Assembly (NCBI RefSeq): GCF_000234665.1
Contig: NC_018334.1
Location: 682,001-746,000, forward strand
DNA length: 64,000 nucleotides
Direction of reading: 5' to 3'
Source of the DNA: Leishmania mexicana MHOM/GT/2001/U1103
Lineage: Eukaryota; Euglenozoa; Kinetoplastea; Trypanosomatida; Trypanosomatidae
Made by a program: the position numbers and the translations under genes. Each line of letters opens with the position of its first letter. Position 1 is the stretch's first letter. Shown piece by piece: positions 53,187 to 62,900 of the stretch. A model generated the notes under the pieces. The model did no database searches and was not told the DNA's origin. It was given only the letters and a program-made list of their open reading frames with translations.

Positions 53187-56100
53187 CTACGCCCCCTGAT
53201 ACTGCTGACGCGACTGTGACCTCTTGATCAGCAATTTAGTGGCCGCACCTGCCGCAGGTGATGTCATCTCCGCTAACGGAACGATAGGCGTGCTGCCTCC
53301 AACTGCGCCTCCTCCTTCGTTGTCTCGGCAAACACTCGGCAACCGCAAGACGCCTGGGGTGCCTGCGACGCTATCAGTCTGCGTCGGTGTGTTCCAAGGG
53401 CCCGGCGTGCCTTCGCCTTGGCTCAGCGCCTCGTGGGTACCTTCTAAGCTGTTGGCCAGAAGGCCTTCACCCCCACATCCGGGCCCGCTGCAGAACGCCA
53501 GGTGTGGCGTGACGTTGCCAACGCTGTCGCTGCACCCCAGCGCACTCTCCGGCACCGAGCCGGACGTATAAGTCGCCGCAGCTGATGCGCTCAAGGGATG
53601 CAAGGCCCCCGTCGAAGCGCACATCGATGTGGCGGGCGTCAGAAAGTACCCATTCCAGCGCGCCTCGCTCACATTGCCACCGCACTGCGGTGGGTCCTCA
53701 CTACGAATAGGAATGGCGCTTGTGCTGGTAGGAGAGACTCCAGGGGTGTTGGCGGAGGTGCTGGCGGTACTGCACACTGGAGGAGGGACAGCAAGTCGCG
53801 CACATGCGACACTTTGCGTGCAGTCGAATTCGAGCGGGGACTTGAGGCTACTGACGCTCTCGCCGTTGCCCACATTCGCCTTCCAGGTATTCAGAGAGCC
53901 ACCTGGTGAGTCGCCTGTGTTTGGGGATGCAGTCGTCACGGTCACGGTAGCGGAGCGGCGATGAAGAGACGGGAGCGCCGCTCCTGTGAACGACGGTGGG
54001 TGTAGCAGATTAGATGAGTGCAGCATGACTGATGAGGTCCCTGGTGTCGCTGCAGCAGCGCTGCTCACGGTGAAGACAGACGACTGCGAGGCAGAAGCAC
54101 GGCGGGAGAAGGAAGTGGCACGTGTGCGTGTCACCGGCGTGATGCGCGTCGACAATGTACCATCGCACGCATCGCTGCTCAGAGCTGCGCAGGTGCCCGT
54201 CGCTGCAGTGGCCTGCACGTCGCGCGGCGCACCAACGCTGGGCTCGTTGCTCGAAATTGTCAAGCTGACAAGACTCCCAGTGCGTATGGTGCGAGAGGTT
54301 GTGCGCGGCCATTGCAGGAAGCGTCTGCCTGCACCTGGAGAGAGAGTGGGGGTGTTACGGCGCTTTTGGTGCTGCAGCTGCTCAGAGGAGGCCCCAGACC
54401 GCGGCAAATGGAATGCCCCGCCAGCCGTGGGGACCACTGGGGTGAAGTAGAGACGTGGCAGGCTCTTCCCAACCGTGCCACCCGACTCCAGCTTCGTGGA
54501 ACACATCGACTGCAGGTGATGGATCTTAACACCCCATAAGTCGGCACGCCGGGTGCAATCGGAAAAGGTGTAGGTGATCGTGTTAGCCGTAGCTGCGCTG
54601 ACGTTGCTGCTCGAGCGCATCGGGCTCGTCTCTGCCGTCGTCGGCGGCGGCAGCGGTGATTCTGGAAAAGGCGTCGAGGGAGACCTAAGAACGTCGCTGA
54701 CGGGGACAGTGATGGTGAAGCGCTCGGTGCGTAGAACACCGACGCGTAGCTCCGTCGACCATGGAATCTCGAATTGCACCATGTTCAGGTCAAGGTTCAC
54801 GAGCAGCAGCCGAGGTGCATCGGTGAGCACCATCACCAGCGCGATCTGCGTACTCCGAGAGTCGGTGCTGCCATCCTTGCTGCCCAAATGCTCCTTGGAG
54901 CTACTCCCCTCCAGAGTCGGCAGCAGCTTCACCGGGGAGCAGTACACCACCGCCTCCGTCGGCTCAAGGTACTCGGCCAGTTGTGCTGAGTAGTTGGTGT
55001 TAGTGGCCGTCATGTTCGTCGTCTGCAGCACCTTGTCCCAACTTATGTCCGAAAAGAAGGGGTGTGTCTTGAGGGCGTCGAAGCCGCCGCGCTCCACCGA
55101 GCCGAGGCGCTCCTCAGGCACCGGCTGAAGGAGCTGCCTGACCAAGTCCTTTGCAGCGTCCGAGATACCAGCACCACCCCCGCTGCATCTTTCCCGCGCG
55201 CCATTCTCCTTCGCAGTTGACGAATCTGCCGTCGTGGACGTCAGCGTGTCAGGAAAAATCAACGCCTCGGGCCTGAACTTCTGCACAGCAGTCCCAACTT
55301 CGACCAGCGAGCCGGAGAGGAGCCGCTCGCCAACCAGGAGCTCGTACAGCACACAACCCAGGGCCCACAAGTCGCTGTACGGGCTCGCCTTACAGCGCGC
55401 GAACACCTCCGGCGAGATGTAGGATGGTGTCCCACCAAAGTTGTTCGCCTCGTCGTCGCCGTAGAAACACGCATCGCCAAAGTCGGCCAGCTTCACGTGA
55501 AAGTCCCAGGTGAGCAGCAGGTTTTCAGGCTTGAGGTCGCGGTGCACGATGATGCTGTCCTGCTGCGCGAGGGACCTGCCGTTGTCCCCCTGCTGCCGTG
55601 AGAGAGTGGCGGTGTAACCAGGCACAGGGGGTTCATGTCCGAAAACTGTGGGAGAGGTGCGCGAAGGCAACTCCGACGGCTCAGACATCGACTCTCGCGG
55701 AACCAGCCCCACGGCTAGGGCGCGACTACACATATCCGCCTCAACACTGTCAGTGACATCGGTCGCACCGCTATGCTGTGACGGCAGAGTAGGAATGATC
55801 GGAGAACTCAACGACAGTCGCTTCGACACTGCTGCCGCTGAGGCGCCTTCGGTGGGCTGACGCAGGGAGTGGGTGGATGTGCAGCCGGGCAAGCCGCGCG
55901 GTTCCATGGCGCTCCCCGCGTCTGCAACCCTTTGCATCTCAAGCATCCGGGATGTGCAGTGCCTGTGGTCCTGCAGCAAGCTGTCATCTGTGCTTTCGGG
56001 GGGCGGCGTCACCCAGTAAGAGTGCTGAGACCCGTCGCGAAGGTACTCAAGGGCAAGTACAACGTCTGCCGTGAATTGCGGCGCCATCTCGCGTGTGGCC

Positions 56101-59100
56101 CCCACCCCAAACCGCTCCTGGTACTGTGCTAAGTTGCCTTTCTCCGCGAGGTCCATGACAAGGTAGAAGTGCTTCGCATCTTCGGCAACGCCCAACATGT
56201 TCACCAGACACGGATGGCGGAGCCGACTTGCCATGCGCAGCTCGTTGTGGAATGCGTTCAGCTTCATGGCATTGTGGGTGAGATCCATCTTCTCGATCAC
56301 CTTGGTGGCGACCGAGCGGAACGGCACCGCGCCGCTGGAAAGTGTGTCGGAGACGATCGAGAGGTTCGTATCATGGTGAACGGCCGGAGTACGAGGAAAG
56401 TCCAAGGATGATTGCACCGTGTTGGTGCCGCCCGACACAAGCGCGCCACCAAGGTTGCCGGGCCTCGTTGTGGATGTTGCGGGCATCGCCGACGCGGCGG
56501 CGGAAGTGCCGGTGGCACGCGTACCGCTTGGAGTCCATGAGTTGGAGGTGCTGCTGGAGGTCACATGCTCTCCAAGGATCTCATTGGCACCGACACCGCC
56601 TCTCACGTGTGGGCGAGGGCCGAAAAACCCGGCGTTTGCGCCTTTTGCCATCGCGGTGGAGGCTGGCGTTGAGATACCTGTCCTAAGGTGCGTAAAGCGC
56701 TGCACTATCCGCTCCGCCTCCCCTCCTGCTGCTGCCGCCACCACGACATCGGTGGAAGTGGTGGTTGCCGCCTCAGAATCGGGCCGCGTTTCACTCTGCG
56801 CTTCCGACCCTGCAGAACCGATGCCATCCCCCTTTCGTCTAAGGAGAAGCCCTTCCCCCGGTGCCTTCTCCATCTCCTCCGACGTCTGATCCATTGTGTG
56901 CTGGTGTTCTCGGGCCTCACGTATCGCCCCCTCAATCACCTGCTGCGTCGTCAGCGTCAGCGTCTCATCGCCTGCGTCGCTGTACGTGAGCTCGTCCTCA
57001 CCGTAGTTAATGCTCACCAGGAAGGAGGATCTGCTCATCTCCAGACTCTCTTGCACTCTTTGCCGCCGCGCCTCGGGACCTCCGCTCTTCGGTGCCGCAC
57101 TCGTCATCGCCGCAGGCTCATCCTCCCTCCCTTCATCCCCCTCCTCAAGTGCACGGGGCAGTACGCTTGGCAGACAGCCATAACCCCCCGCCTGCGCCCC
57201 GTCGTTTGGGTCGGCTCCCACCACTGCTGCTTCCCGCGCCGTGTGATCAACAGTCGCGATCTCGTCAACAAACTTGGAGGAGACAAGATCGGCGGTTCGC
57301 GACAGAAAACAGTGCAGATATGGATCCGCAGTGGCTGGTGGCACCACCATCTCGCAGTAGGACGCTAGCTTTCCCTCTACAGCGGCGGCCGATGAGGTGC
57401 CCATGGAGCCCTCCCGGGTGGTTGGAAAGGTACAAGAGGGGTACGTGCGCACCCCCGATCCCTCACTCTCATCCCCACGCTCGCATGCGACGCGACGCCA
57501 TACACGCATGCTGCTGCGGTAGCCACGGCCTCCCGCCACCGGCGAGTGCGGCAACGCAAAAGTGTCCCTGCCAGTTCGGGAGGTGACGGAGTGTTGTGTC
57601 CCCGGCTCGGTCTCTCCGTCGACTGCCTCCCCCTCGTCCCTGGATGAACGCACAGACTCGACAATGCTAGCGAGGCAGTCACGCCCCTCCTCGCATACGC
57701 CTGTGCGCACCGTGCTCCCGCCTGCGTCGACCACTGCTGTGGCGGCGCCGCAGTCGCGACCGCTGAGGTGACCTGAGGAGGCAGGCAGCGACGTCCGCGG
57801 GCTCACACGCAAGTCAGGACTGTGACCCAAGCGTAGCCCTAACACCGTCGGTAGTCGAAGGTCGTTCTGCGTCTGGCAGTTGAAGTCCATTGGGGTCACC
57901 GTCGTGGTTTTGTGGTGCAGAGAGCTCCCCAGGGAAGGAGGCTGTGAGACGCTGTGCTGGCCCTCGGACGAAGCAGTGCTCACTGCATCGAACACCGGTG
58001 TCTCATGTGAACACGACGTCGGCGACAGCACGGTGCCCTGCGCCGTAGCCATGCTCGGCGTCGCATCATCGTTTAAGCTCAGCGCATGTCCCCAAGGCCG
58101 GCCCTTCACGGACTCCACAGCGCTGCTCCACCGCACCATGTTATCAACACCGTTGTAGAACGACGCGGTCTGCCCATTATACGGTTGCTGGTGCAGTGGC
58201 AGCGCCGACGCGGTGACGCTGTCGCTGCTTAACGTGGACACTGGCCGAAGGTGGATGTTGCCGCTTGTTTGGGCAACCAGTGCCATAGCTGCGGGTCTAC
58301 CCGTCTGCTCAGCTCCACAGTGGCCACCGTTGCTGACACCAGCCACGTTCTCATTGCTTCCAACAGCAGCGGCGATGGATGAGAAGCTATGAATGGAGAC
58401 GCGTCCGTTGCCTGGCGAGAAGCACGGCGTGCTGGGGATCGACGTGCTCGTGGCACTTTCCGACGTCGGTGTGAATATGCGCGGTGCTTCGACACCCGGC
58501 GGGTAGAGCTCTGCCTGCTGAACAATCCCGTAGGCGCCAGACCCGAGTCGCCGCTTGCTATTCTGCGAGATGCACAGCCGATCGCGCGTGAGGTAGAGTT
58601 CATCGGGCAGAGTAGGAAAGAGCTCCTTCAGAGTAGGTGCGCCGTTGCGGAACGCTGAGGTGCAGCGGTTAGAGTGACGCCCCGATCGCGCGGAGCGGCC
58701 CGAACGAGCAGAGGTAAAGGAGCAGGCGTTGGGCGTACTGCGTGGCCCATACCCGAGAGCAGGGATGCTGGCGAAGCTACGTTCCGAGTCGCTAATGGGG
58801 ATAGAATAAGCAATGGGGAGGCGAATCGACGGCATACCTGACACAAAGCCGCTCCTAGTGCTCACGTTTTGCCTCCCCGCTTGGGTTGCTGTGATTGATG
58901 GGATAGTGCACTGCGTTGTGGTGAGGGTGCTAGGCGGTGGCGCGTAAGCACCCTCCTCACTGGCCAATGCACGCAGCAGAAGGTGATCAGGTGTTTCCGG
59001 GGTGAGCGCGAGTGCGTCAGAGATGATACAAGCAGCCCCGCCATACGTGCCAGTAGATGACGAGCTTCGACTGCCTTCACCGCGGGGGGACTCTGCCTGC

Positions 59101-59951
59101 GGCTTCTTCAGCCCCATGGATTGTCTGGCGCTAGAGCTAAGCGGGTACGATGGCAGCCCACGTGGCGTTACCATGGAGGACGCGCGAAAGCATGAAATAG
59201 AGGACGAGATCGCCGCGCGACTGCTATGCAGTGCAGCGTCCGTCTCGAGCCTCTCGCTGTTGCCGTCATAGTGGATATGCGGACTGTAATATAGTAGTGA
59301 GCTGGTGCGCGAGTGCAGCGCGCGGTCAGTGTTGCTATCGCTGTGGAGTGTGAGTGATGGCACGGTTTCCATCGTAATATTTGACGGATCACCTGAAGTC
59401 GCGGGAACACCGGCAGCGTCGGTGGTGGCAGCTCGAGGAGACTCTCTTCGAGTGGCGTTTAGTGACAAGAGTCCAGCAGCAGCGGGCTCGCTCGAGCATA
59501 GCGGCTCCAGTGGTGACTGGGCGGTGAGGAAGGGGACGGGGTCCGTGAATTCAGGCGACGCAGGCCTCCATGCGCAGGCTGCCTGCGTGGTCCCCAGCTG
59601 CTCATCAGAGCGGCAGACGCGCCGTGCATGCAAGAGAGAGAGCTCCTCCGCCTCACTAATGACCGTCTCACGCACTGGCGGCGTGGAAAAAACCTGCTCA
59701 CACGGTGGAGTACCTTGGTAGCATCCCCTACTGCGTTCAAGTTCGTTGGGACTCTTGCTACTACTGATATGGGCCTCCCGATGTGGCGAGGGTTTTGCAG
59801 TCGTCAAGCCTTCAAAGGCGTCGATGAAGACAGGCGCACTGGCAGGTACGGAGTGGTCGACAGCGCTACCGCGAGAAGGCGCCTTTTCAGATGCTTCAGG
59901 GTGGCTTACCGGGGACGACAGTGCCTTGCACAAGGCACCGCTCTGCAACAT
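53187..59951 (-). CDS. PDK1-like AGC protein kinase with PH domain and large insertions
   Basis: The 2254-residue Ser/Thr kinase has a Ser-rich N terminus (1-455). The glycine loop is at 469-477 (LGSGAYGIV), the beta3 lysine at K1217 (VATKVIEK), the alphaC glutamate at E1237, the catalytic loop at H1470/D1472 (HRDLKPEN), DFG at 1490-1492, SPE at 1513-1515 and DLWALGC after it. About 730 residues separate the glycine loop from K1217, and about 155 separate EYL1304 from HRD. After the lobe end (HPFF) a PH domain at about 1700-1815 contains MVLTDAPRLLLVN and FEIPWSTELR, strongly resembling the PDK1 PH signature (LTEGPHLYYVD, GEIPWSQELR). PDK1 phosphorylates activation loops of other AGC kinases. 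The Ser equivalent to human PDK1 Ser241 is Asn1504 here. The start fits an AG at 59972-59973, and no in-frame Met follows for over 150 residues. The tail is Ser/Thr-rich. Confidence 0.8.
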   Translation of the reverse strand: MLQSGALCKALSSPVSHPEASEKAPSRGSAVDHSVPASAPVFIDAFEGLTTAKPSPHREAHISSSKSPNELERSRGCYQGTPPCEQVFSTPPVRETVISEAEELSLLHARRVCRSDEQLGTTQAACAWRPASPEFTDPVPFLTAQSPLEPLCSSEPAAAGLLSLNATRRESPRAATTDAAGVPATSGDPSNITMETVPSLTLHSDSNTDRALHSRTSSLLYYSPHIHYDGNSERLETDAALHSSRAAISSSISCFRASSMVTPRGLPSYPLSSSARQSMGLKKPQAESPRGEGSRSSSSTGTYGGAACIISDALALTPETPDHLLLRALASEEGAYAPPPSTLTTTQCTIPSITATQAGRQNVSTRSGFVSGMPSIRLPIAYSIPISDSERSFASIPALGYGPRSTPNACSFTSARSGRSARSGRHSNRCTSAFRNGAPTLKELFPTLPDELYLTRDRLCISQNSKRRLGSGAYGIVQQAELYPPGVEAPRIFTPTSESATSTSIPSTPCFSPGNGRVSIHSFSSIAAAVGSNENVAGVSNGGHCGAEQTGRPAAMALVAQTSGNIHLRPVSTLSSDSVTASALPLHQQPYNGQTASFYNGVDNMVRWSSAVESVKGRPWGHALSLNDDATPSMATAQGTVLSPTSCSHETPVFDAVSTASSEGQHSVSQPPSLGSSLHHKTTTVTPMDFNCQTQNDLRLPTVLGLRLGHSPDLRVSPRTSLPASSGHLSGRDCGAATAVVDAGGSTVRTGVCEEGRDCLASIVESVRSSRDEGEAVDGETEPGTQHSVTSRTGRDTFALPHSPVAGGRGYRSSMRVWRRVACERGDESEGSGVRTYPSCTFPTTREGSMGTSSAAAVEGKLASYCEMVVPPATADPYLHCFLSRTADLVSSKFVDEIATVDHTAREAAVVGADPNDGAQAGGYGCLPSVLPRALEEGDEGREDEPAAMTSAAPKSGGPEARRQRVQESLEMSRSSFLVSINYGEDELTYSDAGDETLTLTTQQVIEGAIREAREHQHTMDQTSEEMEKAPGEGLLLRRKGDGIGSAGSEAQSETRPDSEAATTTSTDVVVAAAAGGEAERIVQRFTHLRTGISTPASTAMAKGANAGFFGPRPHVRGGVGANEILGEHVTSSSTSNSWTPSGTRATGTSAAASAMPATSTTRPGNLGGALVSGGTNTVQSSLDFPRTPAVHHDTNLSIVSDTLSSGAVPFRSVATKVIEKMDLTHNAMKLNAFHNELRMASRLRHPCLVNMLGVAEDAKHFYLVMDLAEKGNLAQYQERFGVGATREMAPQFTADVVLALEYLRDGSQHSYWVTPPPESTDDSLLQDHRHCTSRMLEMQRVADAGSAMEPRGLPGCTSTHSLRQPTEGASAAAVSKRLSLSSPIIPTLPSQHSGATDVTDSVEADMCSRALAVGLVPRESMSEPSELPSRTSPTVFGHEPPVPGYTATLSRQQGDNGRSLAQQDSIIVHRDLKPENLLLTWDFHVKLADFGDACFYGDDEANNFGGTPSYISPEVFARCKASPYSDLWALGCVLYELLVGERLLSGSLVEVGTAVQKFRPEALIFPDTLTSTTADSSTAKENGARERCSGGGAGISDAAKDLVRQLLQPVPEERLGSVERGGFDALKTHPFFSDISWDKVLQTTNMTATNTNYSAQLAEYLEPTEAVVYCSPVKLLPTLEGSSSKEHLGSKDGSTDSRSTQIALVMVLTDAPRLLLVNLDLNMVQFEIPWSTELRVGVLRTERFTITVPVSDVLRSPSTPFPESPLPPPTTAETSPMRSSSNVSAATANTITYTFSDCTRRADLWGVKIHHLQSMCSTKLESGGTVGKSLPRLYFTPVVPTAGGAFHLPRSGASSEQLQHQKRRNTPTLSPGAGRRFLQWPRTTSRTIRTGSLVSLTISSNEPSVGAPRDVQATAATGTCAALSSDACDGTLSTRITPVTRTRATSFSRRASASQSSVFTVSSAAAATPGTSSVMLHSSNLLHPPSFTGAALPSLHRRSATVTVTTASPNTGDSPGGSLNTWKANVGNGESVSSLKSPLEFDCTQSVACARLAVPPPVCSTASTSANTPGVSPTSTSAIPIRSEDPPQCGGNVSEARWNGYFLTPATSMCASTGALHPLSASAAATYTSGSVPESALGCSDSVGNVTPHLAFCSGPGCGGEGLLANSLEGTHEALSQGEGTPGPWNTPTQTDSVAGTPGVLRLPSVCRDNEGGGAVGGSTPIVPLAEMTSPAAGAATKLLIKRSQSRQQYQGA

Positions 59952-62900
59952 TCCTATGAAGTTCGATTCCGCTACGAGGGTGGGGTAGCCGCGAAAGAAA
60001 AGCGCAACAGACGAAAAAAAGAGATCTCCATAGGCGTGCCACCGCGCCCGTACCCTCTACGCCGTATCGTCGTCGTCGCTCCGATTCTCAGCGCGGATGC
60101 GATGACCCTATAAGAAGACGAGTGTATGTGTGTCACAAGATTCGTGTCTGTGTTGGTGACACCCTCCCGTCACCATTCACACACACAAACACACACTCTC
60201 TCCTCCGCTTGCCGTTATGCAGGATGGGGGGTTGCGTCCGCGTGGTGGTGGGGGTGTTAAAGTTCGAGTATGTGTGCGCAGAATCACCCAGGGGTATGCA
60301 CGAAGACACAGAGGCGGGCAGAAAGGCAGATGAGCCTCCACACGAGGGGAGAGTAAGACGTTCAGGTTAGGCAAGCGCAGTCGTTTGCCGCACTGCGGGA
60401 GGCGAAATATATATATATGTATGAAACACATAGAAGAGAAGCGGGGTGAGGGGTGGTTGCCAAGGAGCTCTCTCAGAAGCAGTGGGCCATGAATAGACGC
60501 AGAGAAAACAGCTTGCGTGGGACGAAGAAGCATTCCTTCGCCATCCAGTGGGAAAGATGAGCACTGCATACGACCAGCCCGTTGGCCTCCACACAAGATT
60601 CCAGAGCTAAAACTGCCGCCCCTCAGCCTCCCCTCCGACGCCAGCGGAGTCTCCTGAGAAGCAGATGAGGACAGGAGGTGAACGAACCAAAATGCCCACA
60701 TGATCGCTCACTGCGCGATGGAAACTGCACAGACATGGGTGATGGTCAAGACGCCACAACCCCCCCCCTTCCCTGTAGGGCATGAAACCCGAATGTATGC
60801 TCACACTTGCAGGCGGGATTGTCACTGGGAGTCGAACTTTCGGATTCTATTCATCTTTTTTTCCGCATTACTCAAACTCCGTTGTACAGCGGGCACGAGC
60901 GTATGTGAGCGCTGTAGCAACGACATGCTCAAGAGAAAATACATCGTCAAGACAGGCATGCTCTTGTCGCAAGTTGTGGGCAGAAGAGTGAAGCTTTCCC
61001 GTTCCCAGTATCCCCCGCTATCCTTTTCATGCGTCGCCCACGCCCACTTTCCAGCTTCGCACTCCCACAGCTGCAGAGGGAGGGAGGGGGAGACTTCGAC
61101 GAGCCGCAAAAGGGAAACCCATGTGCCCGCACTGACGTCACTTGGTGTTACTCAGTGGCGGAAGCAGATTTTTCTTTTTTTTTCTGCTGCACCTTCTGTC
61201 TTGCTCCGTCTGCAGACCCTTTTTCGTCTCCACCGCCAGCTTCAGGAGCGGATCCACGTCCCCCAAGACGTCCATGTACCCATCATATACAATAAGGCAG
61301 CAAGACTCGCAAGGAAAAAGACACAACGGAAGAACAACGCGTCTTTGCCTTCTGCTGCCCTTCTCCCTCACGCGCGACTCACAGACATGACGTGAAGGAC
61401 CAAAAGGACGGAGCAAGGGAGCACGAAAAATTCGCCCTTCTCGCGCCATTGCCTTTTTTCATTGGGGTGGTGGTAGTGGCGGTGGTGGTGGAGGGAGCCC
61501 AAGCGTTCTGCTGCCCGCGGCCTCCCCCTCGTTTTCTTGCAGAAATACCCCACCCAAAAAAAGGGAAAAGGACAGGAAAAAAAAGGCACAGTGAAGCGAA
61601 CACAACAACTACGACACATGAAAGAAAGCCGGGAGAGAAAAGCGGCGCATTCTGCTGAACGCTCGCACACGTCAGTGGCAGCGGACTCCGCTCTCCCGCT
61701 CCTGAGGGGGGGGGGCGGTGAAGGAGAGGTGGAGGGGTGACAGAACAGAGAAGAGGAGGAGAAAGGAGAGAAAGAGGCACAAGAAGACATACAACACGGA
61801 GCACCACAAGAAAGCAAAAAAGAGCACGACGGCAGAAAGGGAAGAAAACACGAACGCATGTATTTTCTTCCTCCTCCTCCGCTTGACCCGCGCCTGTCAC
61901 CCATCCTTGAGAACATGTGAGCACAGCGTGTGAAACCAGAAAGAGAAGGGAAAGGGGGTAGAAGAAGGTCATCACTCTGTTGAGGGGTTCCATCACCACC
62001 CACTGGTCTGTGATGGGGGACGTCACAAACCTTTTAGACGTCTCCAGGTAGGGGGAGGGGGCTGTCTTCTGTGCTCTGCCCCTACGGAACCGCTGCTTGT
62101 CTTCTCGATGCCCTCTACCAAAGCGCAGGGTCCGCCCTTCCTTATCCACCATATCTCTTACCCGGGGGCTGGCGTGATGGCGGTTGGCCGGGGTGGTGCT
62201 GGACTGGAGCGCATACACGAGGCAGTAAAACTAGTTGCCATCCTCCCCAGCAGAGGAGAGAAGACAGGGAGCCGCCAAGCACACACGCATATGCCCGTAC
62301 GTCACTGCCGGGAGCCGCCCGGGAGAAGCAGCTGAGACGCGCTAGAAGAGGGCAAAGGGCTTTGGCAATGGAAAGGGGGGATTTGAAGCCCATCAAACCC
62401 CGTGACCTAGGTGTGGGAGATGAGCTGGACAGAAGACATACGCCTGCACCTAATATTAACAGCTGATCAGCCCTCTGGGCACTACACCCCGGCGACACGA
62501 GCATTTTTCTCAGCGGGATCGCATCGCACGAGCTGCGGGAGAGGAGGAGAGACGAGGGAGAACAAGAGAAGCGATAGTCGCCACCACCCAGCGCTCTTGC
62601 GTACACCTATGCCGTAACATACACGTTGCAGAGCTCCAACGGTGGGAGAGAGTGGAAAATGCCAAGCGCAGTCCGTGGTTCACGAAGGGGCAATGAACGG
62701 AAGATAGAATGAGCCCAACTAGAATGGAGTAAACCAATGAAAGTCAAGAACACAACACAGCAGACACGCGCACACGTAACGAAAAGGGAAAAATGCAAGA
62801 GCTACACTTCTGTCCACACGACAGCGATACGACGAAAGACAAAGGGGGAGCATACACGAGGACCACAAAGACGCGGTGCGAAAAAGCGCACGTTCGTCGT

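Noticed and set aside
60828..60838. tRNA B-box-like AGTTCGACTCC on the minus strand, and a weaker one near 62378-62388
   Set aside because: No A-box at the right distance and no pairing acceptor stem, so no cloverleaf can be built.
62142..62606. 154-codon minus-strand frame and overlapping plus-strand frame
   Set aside because: No protein signature. The region may be a decayed repeat, but it shares no termini with the two SIDER-like copies.
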